In this document: piece by piece, positions 43,015 through 52,006 of the stretch | Position numbering within the stretch: the first letter of the stretch is position 1 | Layout of the letters: each line of letters starts with the position of its first letter | Origin: Roseivirga sp. E12 | Lineage (GTDB): Bacteria > Bacteroidota > Bacteroidia > Cytophagales > Cyclobacteriaceae | DNA: 64,000 bases | Assembly: GCF_017592825.1 (NCBI RefSeq) | Contig: NZ_JAGFMD010000001.1 | Location: 806,001-870,000 of the forward strand | Direction of reading: 5' to 3' | The notes under the pieces: model-generated | What the model was told of the DNA's origin: nothing | Seen by the model: the letters and a program-made list of their open reading frames with translations, nothing else | Database searches by the model: none | Translations under genes and position numbers: made by a program

Positions 43015-44679
43015 TCACATCTCAGCCAAATACTCATGCACAAACTTAATAGCCATAGCACCCTCTCCAACGGCTGAGGCTACACGGTTCATAGCTCCTG
43101 CCCTTACATCGCCCGCAGCGAGTATTCCTGGAGTACTGGTTTCTAATAAGAAGGGCTCGCGCTCCTTTTTCCAGATTTTCTTGTGGTCAGCTTCCTTAAG
43201 AAGATCACGTCCAGTTATGACAAAACCCCTGTTGTTCTTGATCACATTATCTCCTGTCCAATCGGTATAAGGTTTGGCACCTATAAAGATCAGTAAGGCA
43301 CCAGCGGGTTTCTTCACAACTTCATCAGTATCAAGGTTTCTCAGCTCGACACATTCTAAATTACCATCACCTACAGCACCATCAATCACTGTTCTCGGCA
43401 CCAATTGGATATTATCAGTACCATCAATCTGATCTATTAAGTACTGACTCATACTAGACGATAGGTCTGGCTTACGGATCACGATATGGACATCACAAGC
43501 GAATTTCGCCATATACATAGCAGCCTGTCCAGCGGAGTTGCCTCCACCGACTATGTACACATTCTTACCTCTACAGGCATTAGCCTCGGTGGTCGCGGCA
43601 CCGTAATAAATACCTTTCCCTGTAAAGTCATCGATCCCACGGGACTCTAAGTGCCTGTATTGAACACCCGTAGTGATAATCACCGCCTTGGCATTGACCT
43701 TTTCCCCGTTCTCCAATTGAACAATCTTATAATTGTCCTTAATCTCAATACCTGTGACCGTTTGAGGAGAGAGAAACTCAATTCCAAAACGCTTGGCCTG
43801 TGTAATGGCCCTATGGGTAAGATCAGCACCGGAAAGTCCTTTCGGAAAACCTAGATAATTCTCTATGCGCGAACTCGTTCCGGCTTGCCCCCCTGGTGCA
43901 TGCTTCTCTATCATCAACGTTTTAAGACCCTCTGAACCACCGTATACAGCTGCTGCCATTCCCGCAGGGCCCGCCCCAATGATGACTACGTCATACATTT
44001 CTTCAGCTGCCTTTGTCTGAAGGCCAATTTTATCTCCTAAGGATGTCATAGAGGGGTCCTTCAGGTGAGAACCATCTTCAAAGAATACTGCCGGCAAGTC
44101 ACCTCGATCGATTTCGGCAAGTTTCAAAAGCTCATCTCCGCTTTCCTCTGTCTCAATATCCAACCATTGATAGGGCATTAGGTTCCTCGAGAGAAAGTCT
44201 TTGATGTCGTGAGATTTTGGCGAGTATTGATAACCAACAACCCTTATCCCTTTAAATGACGGTATATGGTTGATCTGCCACTCGTCTAGCAGATCATTTA
44301 ATGTTGGATATAGTTTCTCTTCTGGAGGGTCCCAAGGTTTGTTTAAATAGTAATCGAGTTGTACGTCATTGATGGCCTTAACCGCAGCTTCAATATCTGA
44401 ATAAGCTGTTAAGAGAACCCGCTTAGCGGCTGGATACAATTCTTTGGCTTTCTCCAGAAATTCCACACCTGTCATCTCAGGCATTCGTTGATCTGAGAGA
44501 AACAAAGCAATATCCTCCCCTTTCTGCTTCAATTCCTTCAGTGCATCTAGAGCCTCCTGAGCTGAGGAAGTACTCATAACTCTGTAGTTCTTGCGATATT
44601 CTTTTCTGACATCCCTTCTTATCGCAGCGAGCACTTGTTCGTCATCATCGACAGTAAAAATGATAGGTAGTTTGGCCAT
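43015..44679 (-). CDS. Response regulator fused to glutaredoxin-like and thioredoxin-reductase-like FAD domains
   Basis: A 554-residue fusion. Residues 1-120 are a receiver domain with acidic pocket Asp11-13, phospho-acceptor Asp63 (LSDQRMP), Thr91 and Lys114. Residues about 143-222 follow a glutaredoxin fold (RVVGYQYSPKSHDIKDFL ... DLPAVFF), but SPKS (153-156) stands where CPxC is expected. Residues about 228-554 form a thioredoxin-reductase-like flavoprotein: FAD motif IIGAGPAGMAA (233-243), GGQAG, NAD(P) motif YIVGGGNSAGQAA (375-387) and GILAAGDVRAG (518-528). The redox CxxC of thioredoxin reductases is absent: the segment reads YYGAATTEA. It lies 6 bp downstream of a sensor kinase gene, its obvious partner. 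Likely an NAD(P)H-dependent flavoenzyme controlled by phosphorylation. Confidence 0.88.
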   Translation of the reverse strand: MAKLPIIFTVDDDEQVLAAIRRDVRKEYRKNYRVMSTSSAQEALDALKELKQKGEDIALFLSDQRMPEMTGVEFLEKAKELYPAAKRVLLTAYSDIEAAVKAINDVQLDYYLNKPWDPPEEKLYPTLNDLLDEWQINHIPSFKGIRVVGYQYSPKSHDIKDFLSRNLMPYQWLDIETEESGDELLKLAEIDRGDLPAVFFEDGSHLKDPSMTSLGDKIGLQTKAAEEMYDVVIIGAGPAGMAAAVYGGSEGLKTLMIEKHAPGGQAGTSSRIENYLGFPKGLSGADLTHRAITQAKRFGIEFLSPQTVTGIEIKDNYKIVQLENGEKVNAKAVIITTGVQYRHLESRGIDDFTGKGIYYGAATTEANACRGKNVYIVGGGNSAGQAAMYMAKFACDVHIVIRKPDLSSSMSQYLIDQIDGTDNIQLVPRTVIDGAVGDGNLECVELRNLDTDEVVKKPAGALLIFIGAKPYTDWTGDNVIKNNRGFVITGRDLLKEADHKKIWKKEREPFLLETSTPGILAAGDVRAGAMNRVASAVGEGAMAIKFVHEYLAEM

Positions 44680-44685
44680 GTGTAT

Positions 44686-46086
44686 TTATCCTTTTATCGG
44701 GAAACAGAATTGAAACTTCGTTTTGCCTGGTTTTGATTCTAGGGAAACCTTCCCTTTATGTTTTTCGACTATTTTCTGGACTGTCTCGAGTCCTAAACCG
44801 GTACCTTTTCCAACATCTTTAGTGGTGAAAAACGGTTCGAAAATTCTGGACTGAATATCCTCTGGAATACCTGGTCCCGAGTCTGTAATACTAACGTTAA
44901 CGTTGCTCCCATCCTTTGAGGTTTCTATGCTCATAGTACCACCCTCTGCCTCCATAGCATCAAGGGCATTGTCCATGATATTGGTCCAAACTTGATTGAG
45001 CTCTCCAGAAATCGCTTCTATCTTCGGTAGATCATCAAACAGTTTCTCTTCAACCTTAACTTTATTCTTCTTGATTTTATGATTGAGTATGGTCAGTGTG
45101 TTATGGATACCAATATGAACATTAGTCGCTTCCATTTCCGCTGCCTTGTCCATATGAGAGTAACTTTTTACAGAGCTTACCAACTTAGATATCCTATTAG
45201 AAGCTTCCTTAATCTCTCCTACCATCTTCTCTGTTGTCAACACATTGTCCATCCATTCAATAATTGACGGAAAGGACTCTTGGCTCGTATTTTCGACCAA
45301 AGCTTCAAGGTCATCTGCACAGAAACCATATTCTGCAAGAGTCTCAGATAAAGCATAGCAATCACCATAACCATTATCGTCAAGCCAATCGGTCAACTCA
45401 TCCTCCCTGTCCGTGCGCTCCATTAAAGACTCAGCTTTATCAATGCCTGCATCCAACTTGCCAAATAGCAAATCATTCACAAAGTCTACCTCCTTCTCGG
45501 TAACCTTCATGTTAATAACACGCTTGAACTTATCAGGCACAGTACCCAAATGGCTTTGCAGTGATTCTGAACTTCTAACAATCGCTGCCGCAGGATTATT
45601 CAACTCGTGAGCCAAACCCGCTGATAGTTTACCCAGCGCCATAAGCTTTTCATTCTGTTGCTGGGTTCGAGTAAAGTTTCTTACTCGATCTGTCATTTCA
45701 TGCACAAGCACTGTTGTCAACTCATGACACTCGCAGACCAAATCTCTGAAGTGACTCTTATCCAAAATGAACAGCTGTGTATCGACTTCAACAGAACCTA
45801 TTGCACTCGCTGTTTGAGCCCTGCTGTAAGGTAATGCACCTGAGATATTACCTGCTGTTAGACGTCCTATTTCCTTGAATTGGCCGTTTTGTTCCATCTT
45901 GAAGCTAGTAATCCCTTCAAGAATGAACATCAACTTGTCTATTGAATCTCCTCTGTTGAAGTAGGCTTCTCCAGATTTAAAAAACTGTAATTCTCCTCTG
46001 TCAACCACCCATTCGATTTGGGATCGAGGCACTTCCACAAGAGCAGAAAATTGAGATATCTTATCTACTATGGTTTGCTTGTCCAT
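44686..46086 (-). CDS. Sensor histidine kinase with N-terminal cyclic-nucleotide-binding domain
   Basis: A cytoplasmic kinase of 466 residues without membrane segments. Residues about 15-130 are a cNMP-binding (Crp-like) effector domain (LQFFKSGEAYFNRGDSIDKLMFILEGI, FKEIGRLTAGNISGALPYSRA). A helix (about 130-150) leads to the dimerisation/phosphoacceptor region LGKLSAGLAHELNNPAAAI with His160. The HATPase domain (about 350-466) has the N box LNQVWTNIMDNALDAM, the G1 motif DSGPGIP and the G2 motif GKGTGLGLETV. The downstream REC-flavoprotein, 6 bp away, is the predicted phosphate acceptor. The signal could be a nucleotide or a redox-linked ligand; the canonical cAMP-contact residues are not all evident. 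Confidence 0.92.
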   Translation of the reverse strand: MDKQTIVDKISQFSALVEVPRSQIEWVVDRGELQFFKSGEAYFNRGDSIDKLMFILEGITSFKMEQNGQFKEIGRLTAGNISGALPYSRAQTASAIGSVEVDTQLFILDKSHFRDLVCECHELTTVLVHEMTDRVRNFTRTQQQNEKLMALGKLSAGLAHELNNPAAAIVRSSESLQSHLGTVPDKFKRVINMKVTEKEVDFVNDLLFGKLDAGIDKAESLMERTDREDELTDWLDDNGYGDCYALSETLAEYGFCADDLEALVENTSQESFPSIIEWMDNVLTTEKMVGEIKEASNRISKLVSSVKSYSHMDKAAEMEATNVHIGIHNTLTILNHKIKKNKVKVEEKLFDDLPKIEAISGELNQVWTNIMDNALDAMEAEGGTMSIETSKDGSNVNVSITDSGPGIPEDIQSRIFEPFFTTKDVGKGTGLGLETVQKIVEKHKGKVSLESKPGKTKFQFCFPIKG

Positions 46087-46158
46087 GATTGTGAAACTAT
46101 CAATTTTCTAGATTAGTTTCGTAAATCATCGATCATCATTGAACATAAAGCCCAAAAA

Positions 46159-46698
46159 GTGAATTTAAAGTTTTTCAAAGTGAATGAAATATTCTCAGCA
46201 CAGAGAAGATATTGGTTTTTATTGTTAATACTTCTCATTTCCCTTGATGCCTCTGCCCTGAGAATTGGTCAATCAGTTTCACCTTTTCAGGATAGTTTGG
46301 TTATCAAAAAGAATAATGGGAAGAAAACATACGTCATAAAAAAAGGTCGTGAAATTAAAATATGGGCAGGTAGAAGTACTCATCGAGGAGCACTTGTCGA
46401 GTTTAAAAATGATACATTATTGATTAATGAAGAAGGAGCCATTTTGAAATACTCTGTAAGTGATATTTCAAAGATCAAAATATTTGAAAATATCGAGATA
46501 AATATCATTGGCAGCGCTCTCAAAATATGGGGTGGTGCATTGATTGTCGCTGGAATAGTTCCTCCTATAACGTTGGGGCCAGGAGGGTTTATTATTACTG
46601 TTCCCGCATGGGCAATTGGCTATGGTATGTATAAAATTGGGGGTTTAATATCTGGAAATAGAAAACTCAACCTCAAAAAGAAATGGCGAATTCAATAA
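46159..46698 (+). CDS. Membrane protein of unknown function
   Basis: Not recognised. A 179-residue frame starting GTG at 46159; no ATG lies near enough. Residues about 17-34 are a hydrophobic signal or anchor (RRYWFLLLILLISLDASA). A beta-strand-rich middle follows (DSLVIKKNNGKKTYVIKKGREIKIW ... LVEFKNDTLLINEEGAILKYSVSDISKIKIFE), then two hydrophobic segments (about 116-134 and 136-163) with a conserved-looking GPGGFIITVPAWAIGYGMYKIGGLI. The tail is basic. The layout resembles small exported/membrane proteins of Bacteroidota that carry a 'regulator of surface' strand domain, but no family name can be defended. The gene is divergent from the histidine kinase gene. Confidence 0.5.
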   Translation: MNLKFFKVNEIFSAQRRYWFLLLILLISLDASALRIGQSVSPFQDSLVIKKNNGKKTYVIKKGREIKIWAGRSTHRGALVEFKNDTLLINEEGAILKYSVSDISKIKIFENIEINIIGSALKIWGGALIVAGIVPPITLGPGGFIITVPAWAIGYGMYKIGGLISGNRKLNLKKKWRIQ

Positions 46699-46741
46699 GT
46701 TGGAAATCATAAAACGCCCGATCCTTTGCCGGAGGTACTAT

Positions 46742-47860
46742 CTAAGTTAAATCACTAATCATCAAAGCTGCTACACGCTCCGAAGCCCCTGTTCCACCTA
46801 GCTTAGTTTCTAATTCGATATAATCATTGAGGATACGTTGACGATTTTCAGGAATCAAGGTAGCCTTCAACGCATCAGTCATACGTTGCTCATTTAGATC
46901 CCCTTCTACAAGCTCTGTCACTGCTCTCTTATCTAAAATAAGATTGACCATACAGATATGCTTAATGCTAATAATACGCTTCAGTAAGTGAAAGGTCACA
47001 TACCCTGGCTTATAACAAACAACCTGTGGCACTTGAAAAAGAGCTGTTTCTAAGGTTGCTGTACCCGAAGTCACTAATGCCGAAGTAGCATTGTTTAGTA
47101 TGTCATAGGTTTTCTCAAAGATGATCTTCACCCCATCAGTGATATACTGATCGTATAGAGAAGCGTCAATAGTCTCCGAACCTGCAATTATAAACTGGTA
47201 TTCTGGAAAGTGTTTAACCACTTTTAGCATTTTGGGAAGTTTAGTGTGGATCTCTCTTTTTCTACTCCCTGGTAACAATGCAATAATTGGCTTTTGATCT
47301 AAACCATAAGTTGCTCTGAAAGACTGTGGTTCCATTAAGCTTGGCTTTCGCTGAGCGATTGAGTCTAAAATCGGATGCCCTACGTAGTCTACTTTATAAC
47401 CATAAGACTCATAAAAATCAGGTTCGAAGGGTAATATGGCAAAACGTCTGTCTGTCCAGCCCTGAATGGTGTGCACTCGCTTTCTTTTCCAGGCCCATGC
47501 CTGTGGAAGGATATAGTAGAATATGCGGGTAGAGAGATTAGAGTTCTTTACGAATTTGGCAATCCGAAGATTGAACCCTGAGTTGTCGATCAAAATGAGA
47601 ACATCAGGCTGAAATGCCATTATGTCTTCTTCACAGAACTTGAAGTTTTGTTTGATGGTCTTCAAGTGCCTTACCACAGCAAACACACCCATAAATGAAG
47701 TCTCACGAATGTGCTTAGCAAGTTCCTGCGCTTCCTCTGCCATCCTATCGCCACCCCAGACCCTAAAATAGGCCTCTGAATCTCGCAGTTTTAATTGCTT
47801 CATCATGTTGGCGGCATGCATATCGCCAGAGGCCTCACCTGCTATGATATAATACTTCAT
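46742..47860 (-). CDS. lpxB: Lipid-A-disaccharide synthase
   Basis: The glycosyltransferase (GT19) that joins UDP-2,3-diacylglucosamine and lipid X to form the lipid A disaccharide at the inner membrane. The 372-residue product starts MKYYIIAGEASGDMHAANMM, the family's N-terminal signature, and contains FMGVFAVVRHL, VLILIDNSGFNLRIAKF, YYILPQAWAWKRKRV, YVGHPILD, ALLPGSRKREI and the C-terminal donor-site block SALVTSGTATLETALFQVPQVVCYKPG. Length and motifs are complete. It is separated from neighbours by plain intergenic sequence. Its presence confirms a Gram-negative LPS-type envelope. Confidence 0.97.
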   Translation of the reverse strand: MKYYIIAGEASGDMHAANMMKQLKLRDSEAYFRVWGGDRMAEEAQELAKHIRETSFMGVFAVVRHLKTIKQNFKFCEEDIMAFQPDVLILIDNSGFNLRIAKFVKNSNLSTRIFYYILPQAWAWKRKRVHTIQGWTDRRFAILPFEPDFYESYGYKVDYVGHPILDSIAQRKPSLMEPQSFRATYGLDQKPIIALLPGSRKREIHTKLPKMLKVVKHFPEYQFIIAGSETIDASLYDQYITDGVKIIFEKTYDILNNATSALVTSGTATLETALFQVPQVVCYKPGYVTFHLLKRIISIKHICMVNLILDKRAVTELVEGDLNEQRMTDALKATLIPENRQRILNDYIELETKLGGTGASERVAALMISDLT

Positions 47861-47951
47861 TTGTCGGTTTCTGATCCGAAGTTCTCAGTTCCTCGCTAAT
47901 AATCAAACCAAATCAACAACAGTCTTAAAAAGCATTCTTTATATTAGTCAT

Positions 47952-48500
47952 ATGACTAGGTCAAGACCTGTTTTTATTGTCCTTTTTTACATGCTCATAA
48001 GCTTAGGACTGAGTGCTCAGATTATGAATGAGGACTATGAAAAAGTAAATACTATCACAAGAGACTCAAGAAATAAAGGAAATCTTTCCTTTAGTTTCTT
48101 ATGGAGCGAAAAGCATGAAGTACTTATAATAGGCTTTGGCTTTAAACCCTCAAAGTTTGAAGTTTACGATACAAAAACATGGGCCAGAATGTCATTTTTC
48201 GAGACAAAGGGCCATATTTCTGAGGACGAATCATTCTTTTCACCCGTAGAGGACAATGTTGTGTACATTAAGAAAAGTCGTGGAAAATCCTTGTTTAAAG
48301 TAAATTTTTCTTCCGGTGAGGTGCTAGAAACGACAACGTACAATCAACTCAAATTCGAAGTCCCTATTGCTGAATACAACAATCAGTTTTATGAACTTTT
48401 TTGGAGACAAAAAATTCAGGGAGTTAATCAATATCTTTTCTTTGAAAATTATGCCCTCAACATCAAGGACATTGAAATTGATGTTTTTAAGAGGGATTAG
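47952..48500 (+). CDS. Secreted protein of unknown function
   Basis: Not recognised. A 182-residue exported protein with signal peptide (MTRSRPVFIVLFYMLISLGLSAQ). The mature part is strand-rich (SFSFLWSEKHEVLIIGFGFKPSKFEVYD, ARMSFFETKGHISED, DNVVYIKKSRGKSLFKVNFSSGEVLE). It may form one beta-propeller-like or sandwich unit. No cysteine in the mature part, no metal or catalytic motif. The base composition is more AT-rich than the adjoining genes, similar to the GTG-started gene at 46159. The next gene, an oxidoreductase, starts 85 bp further with its own -7 box. Confidence 0.6.
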   Translation: MTRSRPVFIVLFYMLISLGLSAQIMNEDYEKVNTITRDSRNKGNLSFSFLWSEKHEVLIIGFGFKPSKFEVYDTKTWARMSFFETKGHISEDESFFSPVEDNVVYIKKSRGKSLFKVNFSSGEVLETTTYNQLKFEVPIAEYNNQFYELFWRQKIQGVNQYLFFENYALNIKDIEIDVFKRD

Positions 48501-48554
48501 GTTTATTCCCAAAACCTATTCATATCAAACTTAGAACATAGAACGATTAATCGT

Positions 48555-48562
48555 TACTTTTG
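48555..48562 (+). promoter_or_regulatory. Putative -7 box of the Gfo/Idh/MocA gene
   Basis: TACTTTTG matches TAnnTTTG, 23 bp before the ATG at 48586. A partial inverted repeat (acgattaatcgt) directly precedes it. Confidence 0.4.
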
Positions 48563-48585
48563 CGCTCAGTAAAACCTCATCATTT

Positions 48586-49572
48586 ATGCTTAAAATAGGC
48601 GTTCTAGGAGCAGGCCATCTCGGCAAAATTCACATTAAGTGTATCAAAGATATTCCTGAATATGAATTGGTTGGTTTTTATGACCCAATCGCTGCTAACG
48701 CAAAGGCAGTAGCCGAAGAATTTGGTATCAACAGCTTTGACACCATAGATGCCTTATTACAAGAGGTGGACTTAGTGGATATCGTTACGCCAACACTCTC
48801 CCACTTTGACTGCGCAAGTCAAGCTTTAAAAGCCGGGAAACATGTGTTTGTTGAAAAACCTGTAACCAACACCATAGAAGAGGCAGAAGAACTAATCCGC
48901 TTATCTACCGAGCATGGTTTAAAAATGCAAGTCGGCCATGTCGAAAGATTCAACCCTGCATTCGTGGCTGCACAAGACTACCTAAAGCAGCCCATGTTTA
49001 TAGAAACCCATCGCTTGGCACAGTTTAACCCTCGTGGTCTTGATGTTCCTGTAGTATTGGACTTAATGATCCATGACATTGATGTTATTCTGAAAGCTGT
49101 AGGCTCTGAAGTTGAGAAGATTTCGGCCAGTGGCGTGAATGTAGTGGCCGATACGCCTGACATCGCCAATGCCAGACTTGAATTTGCCAACGGCTGCGTT
49201 GCCAACCTGACTACAAGCCGTATAGCTGTAAAAAACATGCGTAAATCACGTTTCTTCCAAAAGGATGCTTATGTGGCCGTAGACTTTCTAGAAAAGAAAT
49301 CTGAGATCGTGCGCATGCAAGAAGCCACAGGTGATGAAGGACCATTCTCAATGGTATTGGATTTAGGAGAAGGAAAAGGCAAAAAAGAAATCATTTTCGA
49401 AAACCCGAAAGTACATCCTACCAATGCCATACGTGAGGAGCTTTTCACCTTCCACCAAGCTATTGTAAATGATACTGAGCCTATTGTCACCATCCAGGAT
49501 GGATATAAGGCATTGAAAGTAGCACATGAAATATTAGATGAAATTCAAAAAAACCTGATGAAAATCGGTTGA
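48586..49572 (+). CDS. Gfo/Idh/MocA family oxidoreductase (cytoplasmic)
   Basis: A 328-residue NAD(P)-dependent oxidoreductase of the glucose-fructose oxidoreductase superfamily. It starts LKIGVLGAGHLGKIHIKCI (Rossmann motif), has HVFVEKPVTNT with the catalytic Lys, and VLDLMIHDIDVILKAVG with the active-site His/Asp. Unlike the copy at 4015 it lacks a signal sequence. Close relatives in Bacteroidota act on sugars or nucleotide-sugars; the substrate here is not defined. A cluster of hairpins (49571-49666) lies between its stop and the prohibitin-like gene. Confidence 0.92.
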   Translation: MLKIGVLGAGHLGKIHIKCIKDIPEYELVGFYDPIAANAKAVAEEFGINSFDTIDALLQEVDLVDIVTPTLSHFDCASQALKAGKHVFVEKPVTNTIEEAEELIRLSTEHGLKMQVGHVERFNPAFVAAQDYLKQPMFIETHRLAQFNPRGLDVPVVLDLMIHDIDVILKAVGSEVEKISASGVNVVADTPDIANARLEFANGCVANLTTSRIAVKNMRKSRFFQKDAYVAVDFLEKKSEIVRMQEATGDEGPFSMVLDLGEGKGKKEIIFENPKVHPTNAIREELFTFHQAIVNDTEPIVTIQDGYKALKVAHEILDEIQKNLMKIG

Positions 49573-49666
49573 TATCCTCCCCTTGGGGAGGTGTCTAAAA
49601 GACGGAGGGGGACCCCTTTTAGGCTAACTATTTATACCCTCATTGACCCCACTCCTTTTAGGAGTT
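49571..49666. repeat. Cluster of GC-rich hairpins, probable dispersed repeat
   Basis: Contains a perfect palindrome cctccccttggggagg (49576-49591), the downstream stretch gacggagggggacccc and a small hairpin actcc-tttta-ggagt (49651-49665). The composition (C/G tracts) differs from the AT-rich surroundings, as expected for a mobile or dispersed intergenic element. It may also act as terminator for the upstream gene. Confidence 0.55.
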
Positions 49667-49692
49667 AAATTTGAAACTAAAACCCTATTAAT

Positions 49693-50517
49693 ATGGACAA
49701 CAGAAAATTATTACCCATAGTCGTGATTTCTACAATCGCCTTGATTGTGGTAGTCGGCTTGTCGTCAAGCATCTTTTATACTATTCAGTCTAACGAACGC
49801 GCTGTAATCTTTAAGAAATTCTCAGGTGGCTTGGACAAAGAGGATATCAAACAACCAGGTTTTCATTTGAAGGCTCCATGGAATGATCTTTACGTTTATG
49901 ACGTATCTGAAAACCAGGCGGAAGAAACCATGGATGTTCTAGAAAAAAATGGTCTTTCAATCCAGGTTGACATCTCTGTACGTTTCCACCCGATGTATGA
50001 AAAAATCGGTGAAATTCACGAAACATTTACCAGAGACTATGTCAATCGCTTAGTAGTTCCGGAAGTGAGATCTACGGTAAGACAAGTGATGGGTAGGTTT
50101 ACAGCAGAGGAAATCTACTCTACCAAACGTTCAGAAGTCGAACAAGCAATTATCTCTGAAACTGGCGATGTACTCGGCAATGAGAACAATAACATTCAGA
50201 TGAAGGCGCTTCTGATCAGGTCGATCAACTTACCAGAGAAAATCAAAACGGCCATTGAAAGCAAGCTTCAACAAGAGCAAGAGGCGCTTGCTTACAGGTT
50301 TCGTCTAGACAGAGAAAAAAGTGAGGCAGAAAGAAAACGTATTGCTGCTGAGGGAGAGTCAAATGCCAACAAAATCATTAACAACAGTTTAACACCTGCT
50401 TTATTGAAAATGAGAGGTATTGAAGCCACGCTTAAACTGGCAGAATCCACCAATTCCAAGGTGGTTATCATTGGTCAGGGCAAAGACGGATTGCCGTTAA
50501 TTTTGGGCAATAATTAA
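49693..50517 (+). CDS. Prohibitin/SPFH (Band 7) family protein
   Basis: A 274-residue inner-membrane protein with one N-terminal helix (about 8-30, LLPIVVISTIALIVVVGLSSSIFYTI) and a Band 7 domain on the outer side or in the cytoplasm, followed by a coiled coil (about 180-225, ESKLQQEQEALAYRFRLDREKSEAERKRIA). The core segments NERAVIFKKFSGGLDKEDIKQPGFHLKAPW, LSIQVDISVRFHP and ALLIRSINLPEKIKTAIESKL are typical. Prohibitin-type proteins form large ring scaffolds and regulate FtsH-type proteases. No protease gene is adjacent. It is followed 100 bp later by gltA on the same strand. Confidence 0.92.
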   Translation: MDNRKLLPIVVISTIALIVVVGLSSSIFYTIQSNERAVIFKKFSGGLDKEDIKQPGFHLKAPWNDLYVYDVSENQAEETMDVLEKNGLSIQVDISVRFHPMYEKIGEIHETFTRDYVNRLVVPEVRSTVRQVMGRFTAEEIYSTKRSEVEQAIISETGDVLGNENNNIQMKALLIRSINLPEKIKTAIESKLQQEQEALAYRFRLDREKSEAERKRIAAEGESNANKIINNSLTPALLKMRGIEATLKLAESTNSKVVIIGQGKDGLPLILGNN

Positions 50518-50617
50518 AAAGTATCGACACTTCGGGAACAAGTATTTTATTTCCGTGTTTAATACTATAAATTCGCTCGCGAAATAGGAGCACAATTACG
50601 AAACACAAATTTAGACG

Positions 50618-51904
50618 ATGTCAAACACTGCAGAGATTAAAGTTGGCGGACAATCATACGAACTACCTGTCATTGAAGGTTCTGAACAAGAACAGGCAAT
50701 AGACATTTCAGCGCTTAGAGGCCAGAGTGGTGTCATCACCATTGACCCGGGTTTTAAAAACACAGGTTCTACTACAAGTGCTATCACTTTCTTAGATGGT
50801 GAAAAAGGTATTTTGAGGTATAGAGGCTACTCAATTGAGGACTTAGCCGAAAAGTCAAACTTCTTAGAGGTTTCTTTCTTGCTGATTTATGGTCATTTAC
50901 CATCTAATGAGGAGTACACTAGATTTGTGGATAGTATTACCAAGCACACCCTTGTTCACGAAGATGTCAAAAAGATTCTAGAAGGATTCCCTTCTACTGC
51001 TCACCCAATGGGTGTTCTTTCTTCTTTGGTTTGTGCTCAAACGGCTTTCTATCCTGAATCACTTGACCCAAATAGATCGGCTGACGAAGTGGATATGAGT
51101 ATCATTCGCTTGATAGCGAAGATGCCAACATTCGCGGCATGGTCTTATAAAAACCAAATTGGCCAACCAGTTAATTACCCAGATAACAAGCAGAATTATA
51201 CGGCTAACTTCTTGAAAATGATGTTTGCCAACCCTGCTGAAGCTTACGAAGTGGATCCGGTTGTCGCAAATGCACTTGATAAACTGTTGATTCTTCATGC
51301 AGATCATGAGCAAAACTGTTCAACAGCTACTGTTAGAGTTGTAGGATCATCTCATGCAAGTATGTATGCTTCAATTTCAGCTGGGATCAATGCGCTTTGG
51401 GGACCTCTTCATGGAGGTGCTAACCAAGCGGTTATTGAAATGTTGGAAAACATCAAGAAAGACGGTGGAGATACTAAAAAGTGGATGGCTAAAGCCAAAG
51501 ACAAAAATGATCCTTTCCGTTTAATGGGCTTTGGACACAGAGTGTACAAGAACTTTGACCCAAGAGCAAAGATCATTAAGAAAGCTGCTGATGATGTATT
51601 GGAGAAACTCGGAGTTAAAGATCCAGTACTCGACATTGCTAAAGGTTTAGAAGAAGAAGCATTGAGAGATCCTTACTTTGTAGAAAGAAAACTATACCCG
51701 AATGTTGACTTCTACTCAGGCATTATCTACCGTGCTTTAGGTATTCCTACTGATATGTTCACCGTAATGTTTGCCATGGGTAGACTTCCAGGCTGGATCG
51801 CTCAGTGGAAAGAAATGAGAGAAAATAAGGAACCTATCGGACGACCAAGACAAGTATATACTGGCGCAAACGAAAGGTCTTACGTTGGTATGGACGAAAG
51901 ATAA
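50618..51904 (+). CDS. gltA: Citrate synthase
   Basis: Condenses acetyl-CoA with oxaloacetate in the citric acid cycle. The 428-residue protein has the length of the hexameric bacterial type. Active-site regions are intact: WGPLHGGANQAVIEML (catalytic His), MGFGHRVYKNFDPRAK (catalytic His and oxaloacetate-binding residues) and NVDFYSGIIY (catalytic Asp). The N-terminal small domain (about 1-60) with GSEQEQAIDISALRGQSG is also of the GltA type. It has its own strong terminator at 51930-51952. Confidence 0.97.
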   Translation: MSNTAEIKVGGQSYELPVIEGSEQEQAIDISALRGQSGVITIDPGFKNTGSTTSAITFLDGEKGILRYRGYSIEDLAEKSNFLEVSFLLIYGHLPSNEEYTRFVDSITKHTLVHEDVKKILEGFPSTAHPMGVLSSLVCAQTAFYPESLDPNRSADEVDMSIIRLIAKMPTFAAWSYKNQIGQPVNYPDNKQNYTANFLKMMFANPAEAYEVDPVVANALDKLLILHADHEQNCSTATVRVVGSSHASMYASISAGINALWGPLHGGANQAVIEMLENIKKDGGDTKKWMAKAKDKNDPFRLMGFGHRVYKNFDPRAKIIKKAADDVLEKLGVKDPVLDIAKGLEEEALRDPYFVERKLYPNVDFYSGIIYRALGIPTDMFTVMFAMGRLPGWIAQWKEMRENKEPIGRPRQVYTGANERSYVGMDER

Positions 51905-51929
51905 GATATCAGCTTAATCATATATTAAG

Positions 51930-51952
51930 AGGTGCCTAGTGCACCTTTTTTT
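51930..51952 (+). terminator. Rho-independent terminator after gltA
   Basis: Stem aggtgc / gcacct (six base pairs) with a 5-nt loop followed by a T7 run, 25 bp after the stop codon. Confidence 0.85.
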
Positions 51953-52006
51953 ATGCGCAAACGAATTATTTGTCACCCCTTTCTGTTGCATTAAAAACGA
52001 AATAAA

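Noticed and set aside
42977-43270. Plus-strand frame overlapping the fusion-protein gene
   Set aside because: It is antisense to a well-supported flavoprotein coding region and has no domain.
43015-44679. Reading the fusion protein as a thioredoxin reductase
   Set aside because: The redox CxxC is missing (GAATTEA), and a receiver domain precedes it, so the name would mislead.
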